DNA from: an uncultured Senegalimassilia sp.
GTDB lineage: Bacteria; Actinomycetota; Coriobacteriia; Coriobacteriales; Eggerthellaceae
Length of the DNA stretch: 64,000 nt
Direction: 5' to 3'
Assembly: GCF_902464545.1 (NCBI RefSeq)
Contig: NZ_CABQJR010000010.1
Location: 1-64,000, forward strand
The translations under genes were made by a program, and so were the position numbers. Below the pieces are notes generated by a model. That model made no database searches. It saw only the letters and a list, made by a program, of their open reading frames with translations, and was not told where the DNA came from. Positions 8,664 through 17,354 of this stretch are shown here, piece after piece; position 1 is the first letter of the stretch; the number at the start of each line of letters is the position of its first letter.

Positions 8664-10655
8664 CTATTCCGTCGGCTGCGCGTCCTCGACCATGCGCATG
8701 AGGTCCTGCTGGTTGTGGATGTCGCACTTGCGGTAGATGTGGCGGATGTGCGTCTTGGCCGTGCCCTCCGAGATAAAGAGCTTCTCCTGGATGTAGGCGG
8801 CGTTATGGCCTTTTGCCAGGAAGAATAGGATCTCGGTCTCGCGACGCGACAGGAGGAACGTGTTTGCAACGGTCTCGCATTTGCCGCGGAAACGGCCGCC
8901 GCCGCGCGCCGGTTCTCCAGGTCTCGCGAAGCGCGCTTCGGCAATCGCCGCGGATGCGGGCTGGGTTGCTTGCTGTTCGCGCGCGGCGGGCAGGGCGGAT
9001 GACGTTGCGGTCGAGTCCGCCGCGTCGTCGTTCCCGTTCGTGGTTCCGGCAGGTTGTGCAACCGCCGTGTTTTCAGAACCGCTCGCGTCCCCGGTCGGTT
9101 CCGCGCCCATCGCACCTTCGCCGTTTTCGCGCGGGGTGCAGTCCGTAGCGGTGTTATCAGCTGAAGCGGGAACTTCGCGAGAAGCTGCTTCGGCTTCCCT
9201 GCGGATGGAGGCCGCGGTGTCGGTTGCTGAGGAAGCGGCCGCCAGTGCGGATGCTTCGCCTTTTGCTGCCAGGCCGTCTGCCGCTCGTTCGCGCTGTGCA
9301 GCGCTCTCGGCCATCCCCTGCTCAAGGGCGTCCATGCCCTTGGCCGCGCCGCAGTTGCGCTTGCCGGCGGCGCGCTGGGATTCCTCTTTGCGCTCGAAGC
9401 TGGCTGACACGGCTTTGATCAGGGGACATGGCATGATGATCGACTCGATTTCGCGCTCGCGGGGCAGCAGCGCATAGGCGAACACGATGACGAGCAGCAG
9501 CAAGATCACCAGCGTCTGCTCGCCGAACGGCAGCAGGTGCGCGTAGCTTGCGAGGGCGACGGGCACGAGCGTGCCGAACATGATGGCGACCGCCATGATG
9601 GCGCGGCCCAGACCGAACACGAAGACGGGCGACAGGCGGAAGCGCTGCGACAGGTCGGCGAAGAAGATCCACATGAGCGACTCGAAGCACAGGAAGCCCA
9701 CGAGCATGATCACGCTGGTCAGAGCCGCGTTCTCGGTGCTTGCAAGGGGCATGATGAACACGGTGACGGCGATGAACGGCACGAGGGGCTGGAAGAAGCG
9801 GCTCCAGCGGTCGCCGCCGCCGAGCGCCATGATGGTCACGAGCACCAGCACGGTGGCGCAGCCGGCTGCCAGCAGCAGCATCGGCTGCGCGCCCACGCTG
9901 GTCTTCATCACGAGGTTCTGCAGCGAGTTCGAGCGAAGCATGCCCAAGGCGATGCCGAGCACCAGCACGGGAGCGCCGAAGCGCGCAACGAACCTGCCGC
10001 GGTTGATGGGCAGCGGTTTGAAGATGGGCACCTCGTCGCGCTCATGAAAGGGCTTGGGCGTTTTCTTCAGCAGAATAGCCAGCTCAAGCAGCGGAACGCA
10101 GGCGATCGCGATGGCGGACACGGGGAATGGCGCATAGTGCAGCACGGTCGCGAACAGGCCGATGGCGATGGAGATGGCGATGGCCGTGTTCAGCACGATC
10201 GAGGCGCTGTCGGTGCGGGCGAACGCCGTGCCCCAGTATACGATGAGGATAGCCGAGCCGATGCCGGTCATGATGCCGGACGCCGTTTCCGCCAAGGGGA
10301 TTCCGAAGAAGGGAACCGCCAGCAGCAGCAGCGAGCCTACGCACGAAAGCGCGGCGCCGATGCAGAGCAGCTTGCGGGATGTGTACAGCTTCAGGAAACG
10401 CTGGTCCGTGGCCGCGATGAGTAGCATGGCGAACACGTAGACGATGGTTGAGATCAAGTAGGGCATGGTGACGCTGCTGCCGTAGAGCCCCTGGAAGCAG
10501 GGCATGGGCCCGAACACCGAGGCGGTGCCGAACATGGTGGCGTACACCCACGCCTGATGCAGGCCGTAGCCGACCGACAGCAAGCTCAGCTCGCCGAATG
10601 CGCTCTCGTCGCCGAAGTCGGCATTGAGCGTGATCCTTGGAACGCGTACCCCCAT
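8664..10655 (-). CDS. LuxR-type regulator with 12-helix membrane domain
   Basis: Transcription regulator of 663 residues with a layout typical of Eggerthellaceae. Residues about 20-400 form some 12 hydrophobic helices resembling an MFS-like fold and probably sense a ligand or membrane signal. A long low-complexity Ala/Glu/Ser/Thr-rich linker (about 420-590) leads to a C-terminal LuxR/GerE helix-turn-helix (LSRRETEILFFLAKGHN through EGTAKTHIRHIYRKC). The ATG at 10655 lies about nine bases from GGGAGG; the TTG two codons upstream is too close. The gene is monocistronic and its target is not evident from its neighbours. Confidence 0.9.
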   Translation of the reverse strand: MGVRVPRITLNADFGDESAFGELSLLSVGYGLHQAWVYATMFGTASVFGPMPCFQGLYGSSVTMPYLISTIVYVFAMLLIAATDQRFLKLYTSRKLLCIGAALSCVGSLLLLAVPFFGIPLAETASGIMTGIGSAILIVYWGTAFARTDSASIVLNTAIAISIAIGLFATVLHYAPFPVSAIAIACVPLLELAILLKKTPKPFHERDEVPIFKPLPINRGRFVARFGAPVLVLGIALGMLRSNSLQNLVMKTSVGAQPMLLLAAGCATVLVLVTIMALGGGDRWSRFFQPLVPFIAVTVFIMPLASTENAALTSVIMLVGFLCFESLMWIFFADLSQRFRLSPVFVFGLGRAIMAVAIMFGTLVPVALASYAHLLPFGEQTLVILLLLVIVFAYALLPREREIESIIMPCPLIKAVSASFERKEESQRAAGKRNCGAAKGMDALEQGMAESAAQRERAADGLAAKGEASALAAASSATDTAASIRREAEAASREVPASADNTATDCTPRENGEGAMGAEPTGDASGSENTAVAQPAGTTNGNDDAADSTATSSALPAAREQQATQPASAAIAEARFARPGEPARGGGRFRGKCETVANTFLLSRRETEILFFLAKGHNAAYIQEKLFISEGTAKTHIRHIYRKCDIHNQQDLMRMVEDAQPTE

Positions 10656-11052
10656 ACGCAAACCCCTCCCGGTATTGTGTTGTGCATCCTCTTCGCCGTC
10701 TATGATACCGGGCGATGGGGGGATGATGCGCGCGACTGATGGGGTGATTTTGATGTCACCCTGCTAAAGTCAGGCTATTGAACTGCGGAAATGGAAAAAT
10801 CATCCCAGGAGGATGATGCTGCGGGAGCGTGTTTGCTTCGCATTGGAGGCGTCTCCGTGCAGCCAAGCGCCATCGGTCTGGCCGAGCGCGTTCGCCGGCC
10901 TCGCTCGCCACCGTGCGCGCTGCGTTCTGCCCGTCGGTTCGATTGCGCACGCGTTCGCAGCTGCGTTCCATCGATCTTGCCGCCCGCGCCCGCGTTCGCG
11001 ATCTTGCCGCGCGCGGGCCGGCTGGCCGACCGGCCCATATGCGCGTCGGGCG
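10656..11052. other. Intergenic region between LuxR-type gene and secreted-protein gene
   Basis: About 400 bases that should hold the promoter of the LuxR-type gene and the 3' end of the gene at 11053. A possible minus-strand -10 (TATCAT, complement of 10700-10705) is present without a convincing -35. The half next to 11053 is very GC-rich with short self-complementary segments (around 11010-11040) but no T-run. Open frames on the plus strand here lack coding character. Confidence 0.45.
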
Positions 11053-11514
11053 CTAGGCCACCTTGATGACCACGTTGTCGTAACGGCTGAGCTGGGTGTC
11101 CTCACCCGTGGTGCCCTGACCGTCGTGCGTGGTCTGCGTGCCCGGCTTCTGGGCCTCGGCGGCGTACACGGTTGCCGTGTACTGCTTGCCGACCAGGTAA
11201 TCGGCCAGGCTGGTGGCGTCGTAGTTGTGAATGGCCTCGAGGCCGTTCTGGTTCTCGCTGGACATGACGTCCTCGTTCAGCAGGTCCTTGACCGTGCTTC
11301 CTTCGGGAACGATGACCAGCTCGCTACGGATAGCGCCGCCCTGGGCGGTTTCGTCCAGCACGCACGTGACCTCGTACACGCCCTTGCTTTCCACCTGGAC
11401 GCCCTCATCGCTGTGGACGTAGTAGAACGCATAGGCCGGCACGGCGATCATCGCGCACGCGCAGCACGCGACCGCGATGGCAAGAAGCTTCTTGCCCCAA
11501 GATACGTTTGCCAT
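11053..11514 (-). CDS. Small secreted protein of unknown function
   Basis: 153 residues. The N-terminus is a clear Sec signal peptide: positive start (MANVSWGKK), a hydrophobic core rich in Ala/Cys, and an AYA cleavage site near residue 29. The exported part of about 120 residues has beta-rich character (YEVTCVLD, SELVIVPEG, QYTATVYAAE) and a Thr/Gly/Gln-rich segment near the end. No domain was recognised. The ATG at 11514 is five bases after GGGAGG; the longer upstream frame has no signal-peptide logic. It is monocistronic with its own promoter (11577-11605). Confidence 0.8.
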   Translation of the reverse strand: MANVSWGKKLLAIAVACCACAMIAVPAYAFYYVHSDEGVQVESKGVYEVTCVLDETAQGGAIRSELVIVPEGSTVKDLLNEDVMSSENQNGLEAIHNYDATSLADYLVGKQYTATVYAAEAQKPGTQTTHDGQGTTGEDTQLSRYDNVVIKVA

Positions 11515-11881
11515 TTGAGCCTCCCTTCTCGTAAGAGTCGAGGAATGGAAGCCCCGCTTTCGACAACGTGGTTTGCAGTATACGGGCGCACAGCTGTCCA
11601 AGCAACCGATTCGCAAGCCTGTGACCTGGGCAAACACGGAATCAGCCCCCGCGTATGATGCCGTCAGCGTCCGGGGCGGCTCGGGAGCGGCGGCAACTTC
11701 GCCATTTTAGGGTTTGCGGGATGATGGCCCGTTCCCCGCGCTTCCTATAATGGGCGGCAGCGAAGAGGAAACGCGCCTGCGACCTGGGTGTTCGCAGGCA
11801 TTCGGCCGCTGCTTCCAAGAAGGGCGGCCGCCTTGGGCGCTCGGCGCGCAAGGTTCGACACGAAGAACAGGGGGATTCACG
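11515..11881. other. Divergent promoter region
   Basis: About 365 bases between the divergent secreted-protein gene and the winged-helix/torD operon. It contains a minus-strand promoter (11577-11605) and a plus-strand TATAAT at 11746-11751, which leaves a 5' leader of about 125 bases before the ATG at 11882. No riboswitch fold was recognised in that leader. Confidence 0.5.
11577..11605 (-). promoter_or_regulatory. Promoter of the small secreted-protein gene
   Basis: On the minus strand, TTGCTT and TATACT are separated by 17 bases. The predicted start gives a leader of about 55 bases before the ATG at 11514. Confidence 0.6.
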
Positions 11882-12697
11882 ATGGCTGAAGACCAGATTG
11901 CCGGCTTGTGGGACGAAGAGGAGGAGTTCGACCCGCTGGCCGTTGATGACCTGGACATCGACCAGGAGGACATGGACGACGACAACCCGCTTGACACGGT
12001 CGACTATCCCACGATGCGCAACATGCCCGAGGACATGCGGCGCGAGTCGGTGTACAGCCCCGAGCGCCAGGGCGGCGCCGTCGAGGCGGTGCTTTCCCTA
12101 TTCGACCACAATCCGGCCCGACGCCCGGTGCTGGTGTCCATTCTCGGCTGGTGCGACGGCGGCTGCCTGAACAGCGAGCTGACGGAGAAGGTGGACGCGC
12201 TGCAGACGGACAACCGCTCGGTGTACGGCACCACCACGCTGTGCCGCATGCTCGAACGCGCCGGCGCGCTCGAACTGGAGATGCCCGAGACGTCCGAGGA
12301 GCGCGAGGATGCCGGCGAGGGCGTGGAGTTCCTGGAGATCAAGGAGTGCGTCGACCCCGTGTGGCGCACCACCGATGCGGGTCGCGAGGTGTTCGGGCAG
12401 ATGACGGACGGCTCCGCCTTCCGCACCATGGTGTTCGACCGCGATGCGAAGTACCTGGAGGTATACCGTGCCGTGATGGGGTTCGTGAACGAGCGTCCGC
12501 GTTCGAAGGACGATATCGAGCAGCTGGTCGACGCGTTCGAGGTGGTGCAGAGCCCGCGCCGTTTCGGCGGGCACTTCATCGACATGCTGGAGAAGACCGA
12601 CGCGCTGTGCTGGAAGGACCGCTCGTGGCAGTTGACCGATCTGGGCCGCCGCATGCTGCCCGAGGTCGAGGTCGCGTTTTCGAAGAAGGGGGAGTAA
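11882..12697 (+). CDS. Tandem winged-helix protein encoded with TorD
   Basis: 271 residues, not recognised as a named family. An acidic N-terminus (about 1-60, many Asp/Glu) is followed by two segments that look like copies of one winged-helix fold. The first (about 65-175) ends WRTTDAGREVF and the second (about 195-262) ends WQLTDLGRRML, the typical wing/helix pattern of LTxxG winged helices. No membrane segment or signal peptide. The ATG at 11882 follows a weak GGGGG site. It ends three bases before torD, so the pair forms an operon. A role in controlling or assembling a molybdoenzyme is inferred only from torD. Confidence 0.75.
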   Translation: MAEDQIAGLWDEEEEFDPLAVDDLDIDQEDMDDDNPLDTVDYPTMRNMPEDMRRESVYSPERQGGAVEAVLSLFDHNPARRPVLVSILGWCDGGCLNSELTEKVDALQTDNRSVYGTTTLCRMLERAGALELEMPETSEEREDAGEGVEFLEIKECVDPVWRTTDAGREVFGQMTDGSAFRTMVFDRDAKYLEVYRAVMGFVNERPRSKDDIEQLVDAFEVVQSPRRFGGHFIDMLEKTDALCWKDRSWQLTDLGRRMLPEVEVAFSKKGE

Positions 12698-12700
12698 CCG

Positions 12701-13408
12701 ATGGCTGAGGATATGATCGCGGTGCAGGCCGCCGAGCAGGAAGCGGACCTGGTTGCGTTGATGGACGGCCGCGCCCGTACGTACGGCCTGATGGCGCGCC
12801 TGTTTCTGAAGGAAGTCGACAAAGCCGTGCTCACCGAGCTGCAGGGCATGCGCTTCCCGGCCGCCACGGGCAACGCCAAGGTGGACGAGGGCTACCACAT
12901 GCTGTACGACTACCTGCGCACCAGCTGGGACGACAGCATCAACGAGCTGGCCGTCGACTATGTGCGCACGTTCATCGGCCACGGCGTCAACGGCTTCTCT
13001 GCGGCGTATCCGTTCGAGAGCGTGTACACCTCCGAGCGCCGTCTGATGATGCAGGAGGCCCGCGCCGAGGTGCTGCAGACGCTGCGCGAGAACAACCTCA
13101 AGCGCGGCAGCTGGACCGAGGGCGAGGACCATATCGCCCTTGAGCTGGAGTTCATGCAGCGCATGGCCATGCGCACCGCCGACGCCCTGCGCGCCGGCGA
13201 CGAGGACGCGGCCGTCGAGCATCTGCGCACGCAGCGCACGTTCGCGCAGGATCACCTGTTGAACTGGCTGCCCATGATGACCGAGGACATGCGCCGCTTC
13301 TCGCGCACCATGTTCTATCAGGGCCTGGCCCAGCTAGTCATGGGGTATGCCGAGGAGGACGCCGCCGTGCTGGACGAGCTGCTGGACAGCGTGGAGCAGG
13401 CGGCATAA
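12701..13408 (+). CDS. torD: TorD/DmsD-family molybdoenzyme chaperone
   Basis: 235-residue all-helical cytosolic chaperone of the TorD/DmsD/NarJ superfamily, which binds the signal sequence and apo-form of DMSO-reductase-type enzymes until cofactor is inserted. Family features seen are the YxLMARLF start, the PFESVYTSERRLMM segment near residue 105 and the EDHIALELEFMQRM helix near 143. No oxidoreductase gene is adjacent; the only DmsA-like enzyme of the window is 13 kb away at 26352-29234. It is the second gene of a two-gene operon and is followed by a hairpin terminator. Confidence 0.88.
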   Translation: MAEDMIAVQAAEQEADLVALMDGRARTYGLMARLFLKEVDKAVLTELQGMRFPAATGNAKVDEGYHMLYDYLRTSWDDSINELAVDYVRTFIGHGVNGFSAAYPFESVYTSERRLMMQEARAEVLQTLRENNLKRGSWTEGEDHIALELEFMQRMAMRTADALRAGDEDAAVEHLRTQRTFAQDHLLNWLPMMTEDMRRFSRTMFYQGLAQLVMGYAEEDAAVLDELLDSVEQAA

Positions 13409-13422
13409 CGTTTGAGGTTTAG

Positions 13423-13460
13423 GGACCCCGGTGCGCAGGCGCGCGCCGGGGTCCTTGCTG
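13423..13460 (+). terminator. Terminator after torD
   Basis: GGACCCCGG (13423-13431) pairs with CCGGGGTCC (13446-13454), with further GC pairing inside the loop. Only a short, interrupted T-stretch follows (TTGCTG). Confidence 0.6.
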
Positions 13461-13511
13461 TAATGGTGTACCCTAGGCAGCGCTGTGACTTTAGGACCAA
13501 GGGGGTTCGCC

Positions 13512-14045
13512 ATGAGGATATGCGTGTTCGGCTCGTCGAGCCGAGATTTGGATGCGCTGTACATCGATGCCGCTTGCGAGCTGGGACGCACGTTGGGCGA
13601 GCACGGGCACGGCCTGGTGTTCGGGGGCTACGACGTGGGCCTGATGGGCGCGGTGGCGCACGGAGTGGGTGACGCGGGCGGCAGCGTCATAGGCGTCGTC
13701 ACCGAGGGCCTGAACAAGAAGGGGCGCCCCGTGTACCCGTGCACCGAGCTGATCTGCGAATCCGACCTTGCCACCCGTAAGACGCGCATGACCTCGCTGG
13801 CCGATGCGTTCGTCACCTTGCCCGGCGGCCTGGGCACGTTCGACGAGTTCTTCGACATCGTCTCCCAGGTGAAGGCCGGCGAGCTGGATGCGAAGAGCGC
13901 CATCCTGAACGTGGGCGGCTATTTCGACCCGCTGGTCGAGATGCTCGACCGCGCGACCGCCACGGGCCTCAACTCTACCGACTGGCGCAGCAACTGCGAC
14001 GTGTTCGACTCCCCCGAGCCGTTGGCGGCGTGGCTGGAAGCGTAA
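13512..14045 (+). CDS. LOG-family protein (TIGR00730 Rossmann fold)
   Basis: 177 residues. Members of this family hydrolyse cytokinin riboside or other nucleoside 5'-monophosphates to the free base and ribose 5-phosphate. The diagnostic PGGLGTFDE motif is at about residues 97-105, and the N-terminal nucleotide-binding strand MRICVFGSSS is intact. The ATG at 13512 follows AAGGGGG; a GTG nine codons upstream would overlap that site. Monocistronic. The cellular substrate cannot be told from sequence. Confidence 0.88.
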   Translation: MRICVFGSSSRDLDALYIDAACELGRTLGEHGHGLVFGGYDVGLMGAVAHGVGDAGGSVIGVVTEGLNKKGRPVYPCTELICESDLATRKTRMTSLADAFVTLPGGLGTFDEFFDIVSQVKAGELDAKSAILNVGGYFDPLVEMLDRATATGLNSTDWRSNCDVFDSPEPLAAWLEA

Positions 14046-14090
14046 ATAGGTAACGAAACGCTTCCGTTTCCCATAAATACCTGCCTGCAT

Positions 14091-14117
14091 CTAGCACTCG
14101 TGGGCAAAGAGTGCTAA
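14091..14117 (+). promoter_or_regulatory. CIRCE operator upstream of groEL
   Basis: TAGCACTC (14092-14099), nine bases, then GAGTGCTAA (14109-14117) matches the CIRCE inverted repeat bound by the heat-shock repressor HrcA. It lies 55 bases before the groEL ATG. No hrcA gene is in the window. Confidence 0.93.
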
Positions 14118-14171
14118 CTTTCTTTGGTAGCAAATATTGTTATGCACGTGCTCAAGGAAGGGGCTCATAGC

Positions 14172-15770
14172 ATGGCTAAGGAAATCGCATACGACAACGA
14201 GACGCGCGAGAAGCTTGCGACCGGTGTGGCGAAGCTGGCCGACGCGGTGCGCGTGACCATCGGCCCGAAGGGCCGTTACGTCGGCATCACCAAGAAGGGC
14301 GAGCGTCATCCCAACGTTTCCAACGACGGCGCTACCGTTGCCGCACATGTGGGCGCATACGACCATGTGGAGAAGATGGGCCTGCAGGTGGTCCGCGAGG
14401 CGGCAACCGCCGCGAACAACGAGGCCGGCGACGGCACCTCCACGGCAACGCTGCTCGCCGATGCCATCGTGCGCGAGGGCGTGCGCTACGTTACCGCCGG
14501 CAACGACCCGCTGGCGCTGCGCCGCGGCATCCAGAAGGCCGCCGACGTCGCATCCGACGAGCTGCTGAAGGCCGCCACGCAGGTGACCACGCGCGAACAG
14601 ATGGCCGAGATCGCCACCGTCTCCTCGGGCGACCCCGAGATCGGCGCGAAGATCGCCGAGGCCCTGGACGAGATCGGCCAGGACGGCGTCATCTCCGTTG
14701 AAAAGTCCACCAAGTTCGGCATCGACCTGGAAGTCAAGAAGGGCATGCTGTTCGACCGTGGCTTCATCTCCCCGTACATGGCCGACGACATGGGCTCCAT
14801 GACCGGCGAGCTTGAGCAGCCCTACATCCTGATCACCGACCAGCGTCTTGCCGACAACTTCAAGGACGTCGTGCCCGTGCTGGAGGAGGTCATGCAGTCC
14901 GGCCACCCGCTGCTCATCGTGGCAGACGACGTGCGCGGCGAGTCCCTGAACTCCCTGCTCATGAACCGCCAGAAGGGCACGCTCATCAGCGCAGCCGTCA
15001 TGTGCCCCGGCGCCGAGGAGCGCCGCAAGGCAGAGCTGGAGGACATGGCCATCCTCACCGGCGGCGAGGTCATCTCCCCCGAGCGCGGCCTGTCGCTGGC
15101 AGACGCCAAGAAGAGCATGCTCGGCCGCGCCGCAAGCGTGCAGATCACGAAGAGCCGCACGCTCATCATCGGCGGCAAGGGCAAGCAGGAGGCCATCGAG
15201 AAGCGCTGCGAGGCCATCCGCAACGAGCTGAAGAACCCGCATTCCGACTACGAGCTGGACGTCATGCGCGAGCGTTTGGCGAAGCTGTCCGGCGGCATCG
15301 CCGTCATGAGCGTCGGCGCTGCAACCGAGACCGAGATGAACGAGATCCGCAGCCGCATCCAGGACGCCCTGCGCGCAACGCGCTCGGCTGCAAGCCAGGG
15401 TCTGCTGGCCGGCGGCGGCGTTGCCCTGATCCAGGCATCCAAGGCGCTTGACCAGGTGGAAGCCACCAACGAGGAGGAGCGCTTCGGCGTGGACATCCTG
15501 CGCAAGGCGCTCGAGGAGCCCATGCGCGCGCTGTGCAGCAACGCCGGCTACAACGGCGATGTGGAGGTTGCCAAGGCGCTTGAGGCGCAGCCCGGCTTCG
15601 GCTTGGATTGCGAGACCGGCGAGTACGGCGACATGATCTCCATGGGCGTTGCCGATCCGGCCAAGGTTACCGTCACGGCCCTGCAGGCCGCCGCGTCCGT
15701 TGCCTCGCTTATCCTCATCACCAACTGCAGCATCACCGAGGCTGACAAGAAGGACGAGGAAGAGAAGTAG
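14172..15770 (+). CDS. groEL: Divergent type I chaperonin GroEL
   Basis: 532 residues. It has the ATP-site segments of GroEL (VTIGPKGR, NDGATVA, AGDGTSTAT, AGGGVAL, and the aspartate in the DPAKVT region), so ATP-driven folding is likely. It differs from canonical GroEL in several normally constant places: GERHPNVSNDG in place of the usual PTITNDG, CPGAEERR where APGFGDRR is expected in the apical domain, and no Gly-Gly-Met tail (the end is DKKDEEEK). No groES lies next to it. The ATG at 14172 follows AAGGAAGG and is in the usual MAKE context. Control by HrcA is shown by the CIRCE element. It may be a paralogue of a standard groESL elsewhere. Confidence 0.93.
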   Translation: MAKEIAYDNETREKLATGVAKLADAVRVTIGPKGRYVGITKKGERHPNVSNDGATVAAHVGAYDHVEKMGLQVVREAATAANNEAGDGTSTATLLADAIVREGVRYVTAGNDPLALRRGIQKAADVASDELLKAATQVTTREQMAEIATVSSGDPEIGAKIAEALDEIGQDGVISVEKSTKFGIDLEVKKGMLFDRGFISPYMADDMGSMTGELEQPYILITDQRLADNFKDVVPVLEEVMQSGHPLLIVADDVRGESLNSLLMNRQKGTLISAAVMCPGAEERRKAELEDMAILTGGEVISPERGLSLADAKKSMLGRAASVQITKSRTLIIGGKGKQEAIEKRCEAIRNELKNPHSDYELDVMRERLAKLSGGIAVMSVGAATETEMNEIRSRIQDALRATRSAASQGLLAGGGVALIQASKALDQVEATNEEERFGVDILRKALEEPMRALCSNAGYNGDVEVAKALEAQPGFGLDCETGEYGDMISMGVADPAKVTVTALQAAASVASLILITNCSITEADKKDEEEK

Positions 15771-15818
15771 CAGTCGCGCAAGCAGCTACTGCGCTGATTG
15801 GGGGAGCGATTCCCCGAT

Positions 15819-15890
15819 GCGAAGCCTTGGCTTCGCCAACCTCTTTCAATAGAGCACGCTAAACGGGAGCCCCACGGGGCTCCCGTTTTT
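15819..15890 (+). terminator. Two hairpins after groEL, the second a strong terminator
   Basis: GCGAAGCC/GGCTTCGC (15819-15836) is followed by ACGGGAGCCCC pairing with GGGGCTCCCGT and a T-run (15863-15890). The second hairpin is a textbook intrinsic terminator; its T-run merges into the first operator palindrome of the Fic gene. Confidence 0.88.
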
Positions 15891-16067
15891 ATACGGAACG
15901 CGAAATCGTATAAAGAAGCACTCGAAAACGCGCGCTAAATTATACGAATCCCGGAAATCGTATAAAGTAAATGAGATTCCAGCCCCCTTCTTTATACGAA
16001 TCGCGAAAACGTATAAAGTTCGAATCGGAATAGGCTGGAATGTTATACGGATCGTCAAAACGTATAA
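15889..16067 (+). promoter_or_regulatory. Array of four TTATACG-N11/12-CGTATAA palindromes
   Basis: Four near-identical palindromes lie at 15889-15913, 15940-15965, 15992-16016 and 16043-16067. Each has TTATACG and CGTATAA half-sites separated by 11 or 12 bases of similar sequence (mostly AATCGCGAAAA-like). Centres are 51-52 bases apart throughout, close to five helical turns, so all four present the same DNA face. They fill the 200 bases between the groEL terminator and the Fic gene. The most economical reading is an operator array for the Fic protein's own winged helix; that is inference. Confidence 0.85.
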
Positions 16068-16088
16068 CTTGAACCGAAGGGGGCGCGC

Positions 16089-17345
16089 GTGGATTACAAG
16101 GAGCTTGCGAAGGTCTTCCATATGGACTCTTCGAGCAATCGTGCGGCTAATCTTGCCGCAGAGGAAGCCCGCCGCCGCGATTCGGTCGGGACGTTTCGGC
16201 TTGGGTATGAAACCAAGGCGGGCGAGCTGTTCCTCGCCGTTCCGAAAGAGCTGTCGGCCCTTACCGAGCAGGTGCTACGCACGGAGCGTAAGGTGACGGC
16301 GTTGCTGAACGGAATGAACCTGCTTGCTGCGAATGCCGTTTTGCGAGGGCTGGTGTTCGACGAGGTCGTGTTCACGAACGCTATCGAGGGCATCCATAGC
16401 ACGCGTCGTCAGATCAAGGACGCGTTGGAGTCGGTGTCGAACGATGCTTCTCGGCGTCGTTTCAAGGAGCTTGCCCTTCTGTATATGGATATCGCTTCTG
16501 GCAAGGCGGAGGAGCCGACAACGCCGGAAGGAGTTCGAGCGATTTACGACAGAGTGATGGATGGGGAACTTGATGACGCGCATGTTCCTGATGGCCGGCT
16601 TTTCCGCAAGGACGGCGTCGATGTTGTCGCGGGAGGGGTGAATGTGATCCATCGGGGTTTGGAGCCCGAGGAGAAGATCGTCGAGGCCGTAAAGTCGATG
16701 CTTGCGCTAATCGAAGACGAGGGGCTTCCGTCACTGTATGCGGCGTTGGCCTCGCATTATCTGTTCGAATATGCTCACCCGTTCTATGACGGCAACGGTC
16801 GAACGGGAAGATATCTGTGCTCGCTGATGCTGGACAGGTCGCTGTCGAAACCGACGGTTCTGTCCCTTTCCCGGGTGATTTTGGAGCATCGCGATCAGTA
16901 TTACAAAGCTTTTCGTAGCGTTGAGAATCCGATGAACAAGGGTGAGCTGACGTTTTTCGTGATGGAGATGATGAACCTTGTGCGGAAGGCTCAATTGGAC
17001 GTTATCGATCGATTAGATTGCGCACGAAGACGGCAGGGTGAGCTTCGCGAATTGATGGATGATGTCATTGAACGAGCGGATCTCAAGAAGAAGCAGGAAC
17101 AGGGAATCGTGTTCATGCTCATGCAGTATGAGACGTTCGGGATGTTCGGCGATGCGAGCGTTGAGGAGGTTGCCGACTATTTAAAGGTGGGGACGCAGGC
17201 TGCTCGGAAGCATTTGCGCGTGCTTGAGGACAAGGGCGTTGCGGTGAAGGTCAACCAACGCAAGCCCGTGACGTTCGGGCTCACGCAGCAGTTCAAGGAA
17301 GAGTTCGGGGTAGAGCCGGTGGTCTGGCGCAATCCTTTCGAGTAG
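16089..17345 (+). CDS. Fic-family protein with C-terminal winged helix
   Basis: 418 residues. The central Fic domain has the full catalytic motif HPFYDGNGRTGR near residues 230-241, so nucleotide (typically AMP) transfer to a hydroxyl side chain is expected. An inhibitory motif of the (S/T)xxxE(G/N) type is present as TNAIEG near residue 97, as in self-restrained class II Fic proteins. The C-terminus (about 345-405, SVEEVADYLKVGTQAARKHLRVL) is a winged helix-turn-helix that could bind DNA. The GTG start is six bases after AAGGGGG. It is preceded by four operator-like palindromes and followed ten bases later by the SRAP gene. Its target protein is unknown. Confidence 0.92.
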   Translation: MDYKELAKVFHMDSSSNRAANLAAEEARRRDSVGTFRLGYETKAGELFLAVPKELSALTEQVLRTERKVTALLNGMNLLAANAVLRGLVFDEVVFTNAIEGIHSTRRQIKDALESVSNDASRRRFKELALLYMDIASGKAEEPTTPEGVRAIYDRVMDGELDDAHVPDGRLFRKDGVDVVAGGVNVIHRGLEPEEKIVEAVKSMLALIEDEGLPSLYAALASHYLFEYAHPFYDGNGRTGRYLCSLMLDRSLSKPTVLSLSRVILEHRDQYYKAFRSVENPMNKGELTFFVMEMMNLVRKAQLDVIDRLDCARRRQGELRELMDDVIERADLKKKQEQGIVFMLMQYETFGMFGDASVEEVADYLKVGTQAARKHLRVLEDKGVAVKVNQRKPVTFGLTQQFKEEFGVEPVVWRNPFE

Positions 17346-17354
17346 GGGTTCATC

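Noticed and set aside
10791..11066. Plus-strand open frame near an AGGAGG
   Set aside because: Arg/Ala/Pro-rich translation typical of GC shadows, overlapping the 3' end of the secreted-protein gene.
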